Origin: Rhodobacter sp. | GTDB taxonomy: Bacteria > Pseudomonadota > Alphaproteobacteria > Rhodobacterales > Rhodobacteraceae | Direction: 5' to 3' | NCBI GenBank assembly: GCA_027489175.1 | Contig: JAIYAE010000014.1 | Coordinates: 464,037 to 528,036 of the forward strand | DNA length: 64,000 bases | Shown here: positions 55,180 to 64,000 of the stretch, piece by piece | How positions within the stretch are numbered: the first letter of the stretch is position 1 | Layout of the letters: every line of letters begins with the position of its first letter | Position numbers and translations under genes: made by a program | Notes under the pieces: model-generated | What the model was told of the DNA's origin: nothing | The model's input: only the letters and a program-made list of their open reading frames with translations | Database searches by the model: none

Positions 55180-55253
55180 CTGCTGCCCCTGCCTGCGGGA
55201 CGGTTCATCCGCCCCTGCATGTCGCTGTCGCCCCGGCAGGACTGGCTGTTGGG

Positions 55254-56996
55254 TCAGCGCATTTCCTCAACCGGAGTGACGCCAAGGATACCAAGACCAG
55301 CGCAAATGACAACGCCCACGGCCCGCGCAAGGGCGATTTTCGCCGTCGAAATGGCACTGTCTTCCTGCAGGAACCGCAACGAGGCATCGTCATTGCCACG
55401 ATTCCACAATCCGTGGAAGTCGGACGCCAGTTCGAAGAGGTAAAAGGCCACCCGGTGCGGCTCATTCCCCTTCGCGGCAATCTCGACCAGACGTGGCCAT
55501 TCGGCCAGTTTGCGGATCATCTCAAGCTCGGCCTCATGCGCCAGATGCGAAAGATGGGCGGCGGCAAGGGTCGCGTCGCTGACATCCAGCCCCGCCTCGC
55601 GCGCCTTGCGCAGGATGCTGTTCACACGAGCATTGGCGTATTGCACGTAGAAGACCGGATTGTCCTTTGACTGTTCGGTCACCTTGTCAAAGTCGAAGTC
55701 CAGCGCCACGTCGTTCTTGCGCGTCAGCATGACAAAGCGCACGACATCGGGGCCGACCTCATCAATCAGGTCGCGCAGGGTGACAAAGGTCCCGGCCCGC
55801 TTCGACATCTTGACGATCTCGCCACCCTTCAGCAGCTTGACCAGCTGGATCAGCTTGATGTCCAGCGTGACGCGGTTTTCCGACAGGGCGCTGACCACGG
55901 CCTTCAGCCGTTTGACATAGCCCGAATGATCCGCGCCGAAGATATTGATCAGTTCATCAAAGCCGCGCTGCACCTTATTGTAATGATAGGCGATATCGGG
56001 CGCGAAGTAGGTCCAGGATCCGTCCGATTTCTGCACCGGCCGGTCCTGGTCATCGCCAAAGGCGGTGGACTTGAACAGCGTCTGTTCACGCGGCTCCCAG
56101 TCCTCGGGGGCCTTGCCCTTCGGGGGTTCCAGCGTGCCGGTGTAGATCAGCCCCAGCCCCCGCAAGGTTTCGATGGCGGCCTCGATCTGGCCGGTGCCAT
56201 AGAGCGCCTTCTCACTGGAGAAGACATCCATCCGCACGCCAAGGGCGTCAAGGTCGCCGCGGATCATCTCCATCATCATCTCGGTCGCGAACTCGCGAAC
56301 CTCGGCCAGCCAGAACTGCTCGCCCTTGTCCAGAAGGCTGTCGCCATACTTGGCTTTCAGCGCCGTGCCGACCGGGATGAGGTAATCGCCCGGATAAAGC
56401 CCTTCGGCGATCTCGGGCGAAAGGCCATGCGCCTCGCGGTAGCGTTCATAGGCGGACCGGGCCAGCACATCGACCTGCCCGCCACCGTCGTTGATGTAAT
56501 ACTCCCGCGTCACGTTCCAGCCGGCATAGGCCAGAAGCCGCGCCAGCGCGTCGCCGACCACGGCCCCCCGGGCATGGGCCACATGCATCGGGCCGGTGGG
56601 GTTGGCGCTGACAAACTCGACGTTGACGCGGCGCGCCTGCCCAAGGGTGGACCGGCCATAGCCCGTCCCCTCAACCAGCACCGCCCGGACGAGGCCCTGC
56701 CACGCCCCCGGCACCAGCCGCAGGTTCAGGAACCCCGGACCGGCCACATCGGCCCCGGCGATGCGCGGGTCTTCCATCAGCTTGACTGCCAGCGCCTCGG
56801 CAATCGCGCGGGGCTGCAGGCCCGCCGGTTTCGCCAGCACCATTGCCGCGTTCGTGGCCATATCCCCGTGGCCCGCATCGCGCGGCGGCTCGACCGCCAC
56901 ACCAGCAAGGTCAAGGCCCGGCGGCAGCACGCCCGCAGCCATCAGCGCCTCAAGTTCGGCCACCACAAGCGCGCGGATATCGGCGAAAAGGTTCAT
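55254..56996 (-). CDS. argS: Arginyl-tRNA synthetase
   Basis: A 580-residue class I synthetase. The HIGH-type motif is [14 protein letters not shown] near residue 135, the KMSKR-type is KMSKRAGTF near 400, and the C-terminal DALR anticodon-binding domain ([14 protein letters not shown]) is complete. The N-terminal additional domain starts [19 protein letters not shown]. The ATG at 56996 follows AAAGGATG; the longer open frame upstream crosses the holin gene of another frame and is rejected. Length is normal. Confidence 0.96.
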   Translation of the reverse strand: MNLFADIRALVVAELEALMAAGVLPPGLDLAGVAVEPPRDAGHGDMATNAAMVLAKPAGLQPRAIAEALAVKLMEDPRIAGADVAGPGFLNLRLVPGAWQGLVRAVLVEGTGYGRSTLGQARRVNVEFVSANPTGPMHVAHARGAVVGDALARLLAYAGWNVTREYYINDGGGQVDVLARSAYERYREAHGLSPEIAEGLYPGDYLIPVGTALKAKYGDSLLDKGEQFWLAEVREFATEMMMEMIRGDLDALGVRMDVFSSEKALYGTGQIEAAIETLRGLGLIYTGTLEPPKGKAPEDWEPREQTLFKSTAFGDDQDRPVQKSDGSWTYFAPDIAYHYNKVQRGFDELINIFGADHSGYVKRLKAVVSALSENRVTLDIKLIQLVKLLKGGEIVKMSKRAGTFVTLRDLIDEVGPDVVRFVMLTRKNDVALDFDFDKVTEQSKDNPVFYVQYANARVNSILRKAREAGLDVSDATLAAAHLSHLAHEAELEMIRKLAEWPRLVEIAAKGNEPHRVAFYLFELASDFHGLWNRGNDDASLRFLQEDSAISTAKIALARAVGVVICAGLGILGVTPVEEMR

Positions 56997-57063
56997 TTGA
57001 TCACATCCTTTGACGCCCAAGGCCATGCCAGAGGCCATGCGAGAGGTCAAGGATGCGGGCAGA

Positions 57064-57534
57064 TCAACCTTGCCGCCAGTCTGCCAAAGCGGCGTTATCC
57101 TCGGCCTGGGGGGCGGCCACGAAGGGTGACACGACGCCACGGGTGCGGAAGTAATGCGTCTCGCGCGCGCCAAAGTAGAAGGCGACAATCGCGCCAAGAA
57201 GCCACCACAGCGGCTCCGGCACGGCATTCAGGCCCACCATCCGCTTGGCAAAGGCCTCGGGGTCGATCATCGCATAGGTGAACAGCCCCAGCGTCCCGAA
57301 AGCCAAAAGCGGCCGCGGCAGCCGGTTCAGCCCGTTCACCAGCCGGTCGAACCAGCTCAGCGCCGGATGCTGATACTCTTCCCCAAGTTGGCGCAAGGCG
57401 GCCATCTGCGCTTCGGCCGAAAGCTCCATCTTCCGCGTGGCCGAGGGCAGGAACACCTCTGCCACCCCTTTCGCCGCGTCCCCAAGCGCGGTCACCGCAC
57501 CGGGAGCGCCGATCAGCTTGCCAATCACCCCCAT
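57064..57534 (-). CDS. GTA-type holin (3TM holin family)
   Basis: A 156-residue membrane protein. The N-terminal [29 protein letters not shown] region is amphipathic, and two strong membrane segments follow (about 75-92, [17 protein letters not shown], and 108-122, [18 protein letters not shown]); the pattern fits the Holin_3TMs family. It overlaps the endolysin gene by 10 nt. In Rhodobacter capsulatus an equivalent endolysin-holin pair releases gene transfer agent particles and lies apart from the main GTA cluster; the same arrangement is seen here. No capsid or tail genes are nearby. Confidence 0.8.
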   Translation of the reverse strand: MGVIGKLIGAPGAVTALGDAAKGVAEVFLPSATRKMELSAEAQMAALRQLGEEYQHPALSWFDRLVNGLNRLPRPLLAFGTLGLFTYAMIDPEAFAKRMVGLNAVPEPLWWLLGAIVAFYFGARETHYFRTRGVVSPFVAAPQAEDNAALADWRQG

Positions 57535-58136
57535 GCCGCCACCCGCGCCGCATGCTGTGCGTCCGTCAGGTGATAGCGCGGCGAGATGAATTCTTCCGCC
57601 CGCTTGATCCAGCCGCCCTTGCCGCCCGACTTCGTGCGGGCGAACTTGCGGCTGGCCGGTCGCCGGTCAGCCAGCGCGTAATAGTAATTCCGCCGCGCAA
57701 TCCCGTAGGCATCCGACAGGTGGGTCGGGGCCGCCTCATGCGCCAGCTGCGCCGCGCGGATCGTCTGGGGCCCGATCTCGCCATCGGGGTCGCAAGGAAA
57801 ACCCATATCCGTCAACAGCCGCTGCAGGATCTTCACCGCATTGCCACCCGCATTGACATACATGTCAAAGACAGACGCCTGGATCACCTCCGGCAAGGCC
57901 GCGATTCCCGGCTGCTTGAAGTAATGTTCCAGATAGATTTCCACCGCCTGCGCCCGGGTCAGGGCGCGCACATCGGCCACATCGATCCGCGTGTCGCGGT
58001 TCACGTCGATCCCAAGGCGGCGCAGCGTCCCGATCGTGACGCCATGATTCGTGGCACCTCCGGGATCATCGGGGTCGTTCACGAACCCACCTTCGCGGGC
58101 AACGATCTCAACGGCAATTTCGCGAACATTCGGCAT
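57525..58136 (-). CDS. GTA-type endolysin, GH108 N-acetylmuramidase
   Basis: A 203-residue glycan hydrolase. The GH108 domain shows AREGGFVNDPDDPGGATNHG (residues 13-32) with catalytic Glu15, and MYVNAGGNAVKILQRLL; the second half is a PG_binding_3 module (GEIGPQTIRAA, then GIARRNYYYALADRRPASRKF). There is no signal peptide, so it needs the adjacent holin for access to the wall. The layout and context match the lysis endolysin of alphaproteobacterial gene transfer agents. It lies 69 nt after ccmE and 10 nt overlapped with the holin gene. A single TTAAC half-site (58181) lies upstream, too little to call a CtrA box. Confidence 0.85.
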   Translation of the reverse strand: MPNVREIAVEIVAREGGFVNDPDDPGGATNHGVTIGTLRRLGIDVNRDTRIDVADVRALTRAQAVEIYLEHYFKQPGIAALPEVIQASVFDMYVNAGGNAVKILQRLLTDMGFPCDPDGEIGPQTIRAAQLAHEAAPTHLSDAYGIARRNYYYALADRRPASRKFARTKSGGKGGWIKRAEEFISPRYHLTDAQHAARVAAWG

Positions 58137-58205
58137 GGGAACCCCCGGATTGATCGGGGCCAGCCTGCCGTTTCGCCCTTAACGCCGCCCTGAGGCAGCG
58201 CGCGG

Positions 58206-58688
58206 TCAGCTTTCGGGCTGCTCGCCGGGGTCCTTGTAGACGCCCTGCTCTTTCAACGCGTCCATGACTTCCTTGGGCATGTAGGTCTCGTCATGCTTGG
58301 CCAGAACTTCGGTGGCCACGAACGTATCCCCTTCCATCTTGCCAAGGGCCACCATCCCCTGCCCTTCGCTGAAGAGGTCCGGCAAGACACCGGTATAGGT
58401 CACCGGCACGGTCGCATTGGTATCGGTCACGGCGAATGACACCGTCGCGCCTTCACCCCGCTGGATTGATCCTTCGACCACAAGTCCGCCGATCCGGAAC
58501 GTCTCGCCGGGCGCGGGCGGCTCGCTCATCACCTGGCTCGGGCTGCGGAAGAAGTTGATCCCGTCGCGCATTGCATAGCCGATCAGCGCGGTCGAGGCGA
58601 CAAGCGCCACTGCCGCAAGTGCAATGATCTGCACGCGCCTTTGCTTTTTCAGCCCCTTCAGGCCCCGGAATTCCTGCTTGCCACTCAT
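58206..58688 (-). CDS. ccmE: Cytochrome c maturation heme chaperone CcmE
   Basis: A 160-residue membrane-anchored heme chaperone. A cytoplasmic basic N terminus (LKGLKKQRR) leads into one membrane segment (residues 19-40), then the OB-fold domain with FRIGGLVVEGSI and the heme-linking motif LAKHDETYMP, with His132 for covalent heme and Tyr136. It passes heme to CcmF/CcmH. Those genes, which often follow ccmE in relatives, are not in this window; instead the GTA lysis genes come next, and argC lies upstream. Confidence 0.93.
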   Translation of the reverse strand: MSGKQEFRGLKGLKKQRRVQIIALAAVALVASTALIGYAMRDGINFFRSPSQVMSEPPAPGETFRIGGLVVEGSIQRGEGATVSFAVTDTNATVPVTYTGVLPDLFSEGQGMVALGKMEGDTFVATEVLAKHDETYMPKEVMDALKEQGVYKDPGEQPES

Positions 58689-58775
58689 CTGCCGTCCTCT
58701 GCCCCTGTCGGGCGATGTGTCACGCCTAAAGTGGGGATGCCTTGATCCCGGTCAAGGGTTGCAGGATGCCGCAGG

Positions 58776-59804
58776 TCACGGGAAGACCGGCGCCAGCATC
58801 AGCCCCGCCGTCTCCTCCAAACCCAACATCAGGTTCGCGTTCTGGATCGCTTGGCCCGAGCTTCCCTTGGTCAGGTTGTCCAGCACCGCCACCACCATCG
58901 CCCGCCCGGGCAACCGGTCGCCAATGACGCCCAGATGGCAGAAGTTCGATCCCGCAATGTCACGGGTCGACGGCAGGGAACCGAACGGCAGAACCTTCAG
59001 GAACGGCTCCATTTCATAAGCTTTTTCCAGGGTCTGATGCACGGTCTTCGCGTCGCCCCGCACATAGACCGTCGCCAGGATGCCCCGGTTCATCGGCAAA
59101 AGATGCGGCGTGAATTGCACCTGCACCGGCCGCCCGGCCACCTTGGAAAACTCCTGATCGAATTCTCCCAGATGCCGATGCTTGCCCCCGGCAGAATAGG
59201 CATAGGTCCCACCGGACAATTCTGCGTGCAACAGGTTCTCCTTCAAGGAACGCCCTGCCCCTGAAACCCCGGCCTTCAGGTCGATCACGATCTCGTCCAG
59301 GTCAATCACCCCGGCAGCAATCAGCGGCCGCAGCGCAAACTGCCCTGTGGCGGCGTTGCAACCCGTGCCCGCGACCAGCCGCGCAGCACGGATCTCGTCG
59401 CGGTAGAACTCGGTCAGCCCATAGACCGCCTCGGCCTGCAGGTCCTGCGCCGCATGGGGTTGGCCGTACCATTTCTGATACTCCGCCGGGTCGCGCAGCC
59501 GGAAGTCTGCTGAAAGGTCGACAATCTTCAGATCGCGCGGCAGGCGGGCCACCACCTCTTGCGTCGTTGCATGAGGAAGGGCGCAGAAACACAAGTCAAC
59601 ATTGGAAAAATCGATCTCGTCGATCTTCTGCAGCATCGGCAGGTCAAGGTGGCGCAGAAAGGGAAACACCTCCGCCATCGCCATGCCTGCCTTGCGGTCT
59701 GCCGACAAGGCCACGATCTGCATCGCCGGATGCGTGGCGATCAGGCGGACCAGCTCGGCCCCCGTATAGCCCGAGGCTCCAAGAATGGCGATACGGTGGG
59801 TCAT
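58776..59804 (-). CDS. argC: N-acetyl-gamma-glutamyl-phosphate reductase
   Basis: A 342-residue enzyme that catalyses the third step of arginine synthesis, NADPH-dependent. The N-terminal Rossmann motif is [18 protein letters not shown] (residues 4-21), the catalytic cysteine is in [18 protein letters not shown] (about Cys149), and [16 protein letters not shown] carries the conserved histidine. Length is typical of the long type 1 ArgC. It is upstream of ccmE by 87 nt in the same direction. Confidence 0.95.
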   Translation of the reverse strand: MTHRIAILGASGYTGAELVRLIATHPAMQIVALSADRKAGMAMAEVFPFLRHLDLPMLQKIDEIDFSNVDLCFCALPHATTQEVVARLPRDLKIVDLSADFRLRDPAEYQKWYGQPHAAQDLQAEAVYGLTEFYRDEIRAARLVAGTGCNAATGQFALRPLIAAGVIDLDEIVIDLKAGVSGAGRSLKENLLHAELSGGTYAYSAGGKHRHLGEFDQEFSKVAGRPVQVQFTPHLLPMNRGILATVYVRGDAKTVHQTLEKAYEMEPFLKVLPFGSLPSTRDIAGSNFCHLGVIGDRLPGRAMVVAVLDNLTKGSSGQAIQNANLMLGLEETAGLMLAPVFP

Positions 59805-59930
59805 CGTGGTCTCCCGTCACAGAACGCGCCTTCTTTGCGCCGCGCATCCCATCAATGCAAGACCATCCGCATTGACCCGGCAAAACTTGCCCTAAACCCC
59901 TTCACATTTGCCCAAATATCCTCGGGGGGT

Positions 59931-59986
59931 TTGGGGGGCGAAGCGCCCCCAATGATCCGAGCCGGTTGGCGCGCCCTTCGCGCGCC
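59931..59986. repeat. Pair of GC-rich hairpins in the argC-epmA gap
   Basis: TTGGGGG (59931-59937) pairs with CCCCCAA (59946-59952), and GGCGCGC (59968-59974) pairs with GCGCGCC (59980-59986) around CCTTC. The preceding AAATATCCTCGGGGGG string recalls a dispersed intergenic element that I remember from Rhodobacterales genomes. The region lies between the argC start and the epmA end, so it can serve as the epmA terminator. Confidence 0.45.
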
Positions 59987-60027
59987 AGAGGCGAGACAAA
60001 GGCTTGCGCGGCACGCGCTCAATTCGG

Positions 60028-61080
60028 TCAGGGCACCGGGGTCCACAAGACGTCATCAATCCGCGGCGCCCCGGTGGCCAGCATCACCACGCGGTCAAAC
60101 CCCAGGGCAATTCCAGCCGCCGGGGGCATCAGGACAAGGGCTGCCAAAAAGTCTTCGTCCAAGGGGTAGCGCAGCCCGTAGACCCGGGCCTTTTCCTCCA
60201 TCTCGGCTTCAAATCGGCGGCGCTGTTCGGCGGGATCGGTCAACTCGCCAAAGCCATTGGCCAGTTCCACGCCGCAGGCATAAACCTCGAACCGCTCGGC
60301 AATCCGCGCATCGCCCGGCACTTTGCGGGCCAGTGCCGCCTCGGCCGAGGGGTAATGGTCCAGAATCGTAATCCGCCCCTGCCCCAGATGCGGTTCCACC
60401 TTTTCCGACAGCACGCGGCTCAGCATGTCTGACCAGGTGTCATCCCCCGCGCGGCGCAGGCCGATCCGGTCCAGCTCTGCCCCCAGCCGGGCCGCATCTG
60501 TCGTGCCATCGCGCGCGATGCTGGCCAGCAGGTCCACGCCGGCAAAGGTCTGAAACGCCTCGGCCACCGAAAGCCGTTCAGGCGCTGCAAAGGGATCGCA
60601 AGTCCGGTCACGGAACCGCAAGGCCTTTGCCCCCGCCGCGTCTGCGGCCAGCCGCAGGAAGGTGACGGTATCTTGCATCAGCACCTCATACCCCTCGCCG
60701 ACGCGATACCATTCCAGCATCGTGAACTCCGGGCTATGCAGCGCGCCCCGTTCGCGGTTCCGCCAGACATGGGCAAAGGCATGGATGCGGGTTTCCCCCG
60801 CCGCCAGCAGCTTCTTCATCGCAAACTCGGGTGAGGTGTGCAGATACATCTGCCGCGCCAGCCCGTCATTCCCGACCGCCTCGGTCGCAAAGCCATGCAG
60901 ATGCGCTTCGTTTCCCGGGCTCTTGGCAAGGGCTGCCGGGTCGACCTCGATGAACCCCTCACCCGCCAGCCACCCCCGGATCGCCGCCTGAATCCGGTTG
61001 CGGGTCAAAAGGAGGGGCCTGCGGTCGGAATGTCGTGCGGGGGTCCACCACGGATCGTCCGAGGGAGTGTCGGGTTTCAT
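60028..61080 (-). CDS. epmA: EF-P lysine lysyltransferase EpmA (GenX/PoxA)
   Basis: A 350-residue class II synthetase-like enzyme that attaches beta-lysine to a conserved lysine of EF-P. It has the lysyl-tRNA-synthetase catalytic domain only, with no anticodon-binding domain: RNRIQAAIRGWLAGEGFIEVD, LHTSPEFAMKKLLAAG, FAHVWRNRERGALHSPEFTMLEWYR (motif 2) and GIALGFDRVVMLATG (motif 3). Divergent from efp, its substrate, across 120 nt. The lysine 2,3-aminomutase EpmB, which usually completes the pathway, is not in view. Confidence 0.94.
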   Translation of the reverse strand: MKPDTPSDDPWWTPARHSDRRPLLLTRNRIQAAIRGWLAGEGFIEVDPAALAKSPGNEAHLHGFATEAVGNDGLARQMYLHTSPEFAMKKLLAAGETRIHAFAHVWRNRERGALHSPEFTMLEWYRVGEGYEVLMQDTVTFLRLAADAAGAKALRFRDRTCDPFAAPERLSVAEAFQTFAGVDLLASIARDGTTDAARLGAELDRIGLRRAGDDTWSDMLSRVLSEKVEPHLGQGRITILDHYPSAEAALARKVPGDARIAERFEVYACGVELANGFGELTDPAEQRRRFEAEMEEKARVYGLRYPLDEDFLAALVLMPPAAGIALGFDRVVMLATGAPRIDDVLWTPVP

Positions 61081-61200
61081 CTGGAAATTCCGGTCAGGAT
61101 GGGTTAGGTCGCGCCATCCCCGTAAAGGGACCGGGTCCGTTTAGGGACCCTGCCCGCCAATCACAAGCTCCTCAACGGGGCACCAGACAAGGACCGCACT

Positions 61201-61767
61201 TTGAAAGTCATCGCCTCCTCGCTCCGCAAGGGCAATGTCGTCGATCTGGACGGCCGCCTGTATGTTGTCCTCAAGTCCGAGAACTTCCACCCCGGCAAGG
61301 GCACGCCCACGACCAGCGTCGACATGCGGCGTATCTCGGACGGGGTGAAGGTCGCGGAACGCTGGCGCACCACCGAGATGGTCGAAAAGGCCACGGTGGA
61401 CGAGCGCGAGTATGACTTCCTCTATGAGGACGGCGAGGGCTTCCATTTCATGGAGCCGGAAAGCTATGAGCAGATCACGGTTGACCCCGAAGTCGTCGGC
61501 GACGGCAAGGTGTTCCTGACCGATGGGATGAAGGTCTACCTCAAGACTTTTGAAGGCGTGGCCATTGCCATCGAATTCCCTCAGCGGGTGATCGTCGAGA
61601 TCACCGAGACCGAACCTGTGGTGAAGGGACAGACGGCCTCGTCTTCCTACAAGCCCGCCATCTGTTCCAACGGGCTGCGGGTCATGGTGCCGCCGCATAT
61701 CGGGGCGGGGACCAAGATCGAGATCAATACCGAAGACAACTCTTACGTCGGCCGCGCAAAGGACTGA
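61201..61767 (+). CDS. efp: Elongation factor P
   Basis: A 188-residue factor that rescues ribosomes stalled at polyproline stretches. Domain I carries the modification site Lys33 in [48 protein letters not shown] is the standard C terminus of domain III. The start codon is TTG, with AAGGA 7 nt upstream, and no ATG fits the family N terminus. Divergent from epmA. A terminator follows after 79 nt. Confidence 0.95.
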   Translation: MKVIASSLRKGNVVDLDGRLYVVLKSENFHPGKGTPTTSVDMRRISDGVKVAERWRTTEMVEKATVDEREYDFLYEDGEGFHFMEPESYEQITVDPEVVGDGKVFLTDGMKVYLKTFEGVAIAIEFPQRVIVEITETEPVVKGQTASSSYKPAICSNGLRVMVPPHIGAGTKIEINTEDNSYVGRAKD

Positions 61768-61846
61768 TGTCCCGGGCAGGGACAGCCCGTCCCTTTACAG
61801 GATTTCAAGGGGTTACGCCGGTCGTTAAGGAAATCGCAAGACTTGG

Positions 61847-61874
61847 AAAGGCGCGCCGCGGGGTGCGCCTTTTT
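61847..61874 (+). terminator. Rho-independent terminator of efp
   Basis: AAAGGCGC pairs with GCGCCTTT around a 10-nt loop, followed by T residues. Confidence 0.75.
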
Positions 61875-61929
61875 GCTTTCCGGTCGCAACCAAAGGCGTA
61901 ATCTGGCCCCGTGCACCCCGGAGGCCGCC

Positions 61930-62721
61930 ATGCCGAACGACACCCCACCCCAAGGCCATGACGCCTACCGCCCAGCCGAGATTGCCGCCCTGATCGAGAC
62001 GGCAGGCGTGGCGAAGGCGGCGCTGCCATTGCACCGGATGGGCACGCTTGCGCTTCTGGCAGGGGCCTTCATCGGCTTTGGGGCGGCGTTCTGGTGTGTG
62101 GCGATGGCGGGCACCGACCCTGGCTTTGGCCCTGCCCGCGTGCTGGGCGGCGCGGTCTTTGCACTGGGGTTGATCCTGGTGGTTGTCGGCGGGGCCGAGC
62201 TTTTCACCGGCAACGCGCTGATGGTCATGGCGGCGGTGGACGGGCGGATCACCCCCGGCGCGCTGTTGCGCAATTGGGGCATCGTTTACGTCGGCAATCT
62301 GATGGGCGCGGTCGGGCTGGCACTGGCCTTTGGTCTGTCGGGCCTGCTGGACGGGCCGATGGGCGAGGTGGCAGCGCGAGCGGCGGTCGCCAAGGCCGGG
62401 CTTGACCCGATTCAGGCCTTCTTTCGCGGGGCCTTGTGCAACGCGCTGGTCTGTCTGGCGGTCTGGCTCAACTTCGCCGCCCGCACGGCGACGGACAAGA
62501 TTCTGGCGGTGCTTTGGCCCGTGGCCGGGTTTGTTGCCATGGGATTGGAGCATTCCGTCGCCAACATGTTCCTCTTCCCCGCCGGAATCTGGGCCGGGGC
62601 GGATGTTTCGGCGGCCGGGGTGGCGGGGAACCTGCTGTGGGTCACGCTTGGCAACATCGTCGGCGGTGCAGGCGGTGTGGCCTTGGCCTACCGCTATGCG
62701 TTTGGCGCGATGCGGGGGTGA
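61930..62721 (+). CDS. Formate/nitrite transporter family channel
   Basis: A 263-residue channel protein of the FNT family with six membrane helices. Conserved features are LLAGAFIGFGAAFWCV (helix 1), AELFTGNALMVMAA (helix 2 break), FRGALCNALVCLAVWLNFAARTATDKI, GLEHSVANMFLFPAGIWAG (with the central-pore histidine) and WVTLGNIVGGAGGV. The family conducts formate, nitrite, hydrosulfide or lactate. No linked enzyme indicates the substrate. The ATG at 61930 starts a short hydrophilic leader typical of the group; upstream codons belong to the terminator region. Confidence 0.88.
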   Translation: MPNDTPPQGHDAYRPAEIAALIETAGVAKAALPLHRMGTLALLAGAFIGFGAAFWCVAMAGTDPGFGPARVLGGAVFALGLILVVVGGAELFTGNALMVMAAVDGRITPGALLRNWGIVYVGNLMGAVGLALAFGLSGLLDGPMGEVAARAAVAKAGLDPIQAFFRGALCNALVCLAVWLNFAARTATDKILAVLWPVAGFVAMGLEHSVANMFLFPAGIWAGADVSAAGVAGNLLWVTLGNIVGGAGGVALAYRYAFGAMRG

Positions 62722-62723
62722 CT

Positions 62724-63464
62724 TCAGGGGGCGAGTTCGCCCGCCTCAACCCGGAAAGGCAGGATGTTGCCGGGCGGTGGCAGCGGGCAGATGGCATGAT
62801 CGGTGAAACCGCAAGGCGGCGTGAAGGCGCGGTTGAAGTCGAGGGTGATTTCATCGCTCCCGGCATCTTCCCCCATCAGAAAGCGGCAGGCTGGGTAAGT
62901 CTGGCCCGCGGTTGCATCCCGGAACACGAACATCGGCTGGCCGGATTTCCAATGCGTCGGCGTCAGGGTGACGGTCTTGCCCTGATGCTGAAAGCTTGCC
63001 CGATGGGTCAGGGTCACCGCAGCAGTGGAGCCATCTTTCATAGCAATTTCAGCGGTTTCCGGCGCGATGCTTTCCCACTTGGCGCGGATGACCCAGTCCG
63101 GCGCTTCGAGGAAAGACCGCAGCGTTACCGCTGGCTGCAAAGTCAGGTCCCGGACGCGCAAGGCGGGGACGCCGTCGACGGTGTGGATTTCCAGTAGGAA
63201 CGGATCAGCCCGCAGCTGCGGGAAGGCATCGGCGACCGGGGTGAAAGGCTGCGGCGCGGCCCAAGGGCGTGCGAAGCTTGCGCCGTCTGGGCCAAGGGTC
63301 AGGGTGCCCAGCAGGTCAGGACCTGAGGGCAAGGCTATGCTTTGCGTCCGGCCCACCTGAAAGGTGCCAGGGGAAAGCTCGATCCGCGCGACAAGGTTCA
63401 GCCAGCCGTCCGGCGCGGTCAGCGCCGCCAGCCGGGCAGCGCGCCAGTCGGACAGGGGGATCAT
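62724..63464 (-). CDS. DUF1684 family protein
   Basis: A 246-residue cytoplasmic protein. The family end is clear: [51 protein letters not shown], as in DUF1684 proteins of many actinobacteria and alphaproteobacteria; [19 protein letters not shown] is the conserved N-terminal part. The function is not known. It overlaps the murI stop by 4 nt, so it is translated after murI. No signal peptide is seen. Confidence 0.82.
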   Translation of the reverse strand: MIPLSDWRAARLAALTAPDGWLNLVARIELSPGTFQVGRTQSIALPSGPDLLGTLTLGPDGASFARPWAAPQPFTPVADAFPQLRADPFLLEIHTVDGVPALRVRDLTLQPAVTLRSFLEAPDWVIRAKWESIAPETAEIAMKDGSTAAVTLTHRASFQHQGKTVTLTPTHWKSGQPMFVFRDATAGQTYPACRFLMGEDAGSDEITLDFNRAFTPPCGFTDHAICPLPPPGNILPFRVEAGELAP

Positions 63465-64000
63465 GCCGCCTCGAACGTGATCCGGCGGCGCAGGAATTGC
63501 GTGGCCTTGTTCGACACATAGGCCGGGTCGCCGGTGGTCAGCGCCTTTGACTGCGTGCCGGTGCCGCGGAATTCGGGGCGGCGGATCAGGTAATCGGCGA
63601 GGCTTTCAGCCACAAGGTTGGCTTGGGAATAGACCTTGACCCCGGCCCCGAGCGCATCCTGAAAAACCTTGTCCATCAGGGGGTAATGGGTGCAGCCAAG
63701 GATCGCCGCCTCCGGGTGCGGCATCCGGCGCTTCAGCGCTTCAACATGGCTGCGGACCAGGGCTTCGGCCAGGATCTCGTCGCCCTGTTCGATGGCATCG
63801 ACGACACCGCCGCAGGGCTGGGCTTCGACATCGACGCCGATCGCGCGATAGGCCAATTCGCGCTGGAAGGCACGGGATGCCACGGTGGCGGGAGTGGCGA
63901 AGAGGGCGACATGTTTGACCGCAACCTCACGCGGGGGGGAATTGTCGCCCCATTGCCGTTCGGTCAGCGCCTCGATCAGCGGAACAAAGACGCCCAGCAC
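63461..64000 (-). CDS. murI: Glutamate racemase, N-terminus beyond the window
   Basis: The C-terminal 179 residues of a glutamate racemase, which makes D-glutamate for peptidoglycan. The second catalytic cysteine lies in [15 protein letters not shown], and [14 protein letters not shown] sequence at the edge ([12 protein letters not shown]) and [17 protein letters not shown] are family standard. The first half, with the other catalytic cysteine, lies to the right of position 64000. Overlaps the DUF1684 gene by 4 nt. Confidence 0.88.
   Translation of the reverse strand: MLGVFVPLIEALTERQWGDNSPPREVAVKHVALFATPATVASRAFQRELAYRAIGVDVEAQPCGGVVDAIEQGDEILAEALVRSHVEALKRRMPHPEAAILGCTHYPLMDKVFQDALGAGVKVYSQANLVAESLADYLIRRPEFRGTGTQSKALTTGDPAYVSNKATQFLRRRITFEAA

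Noticed and set aside
57064..58136. Idea of an integrated prophage at the endolysin-holin pair
   Set aside because: No integrase, capsid, tail, terminase or attachment repeat is seen on either side; argS, ccmE and argC are ordinary chromosomal genes, so a GTA lysis module fits better.
58173..58196. CtrA-type box (TTAA-N7-TTAA) upstream of the GTA endolysin
   Set aside because: Only one half, TTAAC, is present; the second half reads TGAG.

Overview
The window reads as a chromosomal segment of a GC-rich alphaproteobacterium of the Rhodobacter/Paracoccus group (Rhodobacterales). The pointers are: the block yceD-rpmF-plsX-fabH-ihfA-merR-tRNA-Pro; the run argS-SPOR-nagZ-scpA-scpB; a long two-domain dCTP deaminase; an IalB-family secreted protein; an OlsB-type ornithine acyltransferase; and a gene-transfer-agent type endolysin/holin pair. 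Coding density is high, many neighbours overlap by ATGA, and I see no insertion sequence, integrase, prophage head/tail genes or CRISPR array. Both window edges cut genes: a DUF1501 protein on the left and murI on the right.

Positions 1-9.4 kb (all minus): a DUF1501/DUF1800 pair, a 4-coumarate-CoA-ligase-like enzyme, DUF1304 and M20 amidohydrolase genes, a YegD-type Hsp70, and an overlapping FAD oxidoreductase plus ArgE/DapE-like deacylase. Positions 9.6-15.4 kb (plus): a complete peptide-type ABC importer (two ATPases, binding protein, two permeases), divergent from the deacylase/oxidoreductase pair, which suggests import followed by deacylation and oxidation of an amino-acid derivative. Positions 15.4-22.9 kb (minus): two membrane proteins of unknown role, the proton-translocating transhydrogenase pntAB, a small methyltransferase, a PEBP-like protein and an AraC regulator. 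Positions 22.9-26.2 kb (plus): kynU-ridA-GNAT and a lipoprotein L,D-transpeptidase.

Positions 26.2-31.7 kb: a D-lyxose-isomerase-like gene coupled to a MATE exporter, a divergent TetR regulator with a perfect 27-nt palindrome between them, a HerA-like ATPase, then a 522-nt non-coding region that appears to carry at least one small RNA, and an IalB-family protein. Positions 31.7-36.9 kb: ycbB-lpxD-acp-KAS (minus), a wall/lipid A envelope cluster, with the Tat-exported YcbK-like peptidase divergent from it. Positions 36.9-42.2 kb: rlmE and a Ppx/GppA phosphatase, then metF with a methyltetrahydrofolate:corrinoid methyltransferase, which looks like part of a split cobalamin methionine synthase.

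Positions 42.2-46 kb: a secreted putative zinc metallopeptidase, olsB, msrB and bamE. Positions 46-51.5 kb: the fatty-acid/phospholipid start genes (plsX, fabH), L32, IHF-alpha, a MerR-like regulator, tRNA-Pro(GGG) and dcd. The rpmF operon and tRNA-Pro appear to share an almost identical promoter core. Positions 51.5-57 kb (minus): scpAB, nagZ, a SPOR protein and argS. Positions 57-59.8 kb (minus): the GTA-type holin and endolysin, ccmE and argC. Positions 60-64 kb: epmA and efp divergently (modifier and substrate), a formate/nitrite-family channel, a DUF1684 protein and partial murI.

The most interesting leads are the lpxD-acp-KAS operon, which could deliver 3-oxoacyl chains to lipid A; the probable sRNA locus at 30.5-30.85 kb; the stand-alone GTA lysis cassette; the TetR operator; and the secreted HExxH protein. 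All family names come from reading the translations and known motifs; no database search was run.
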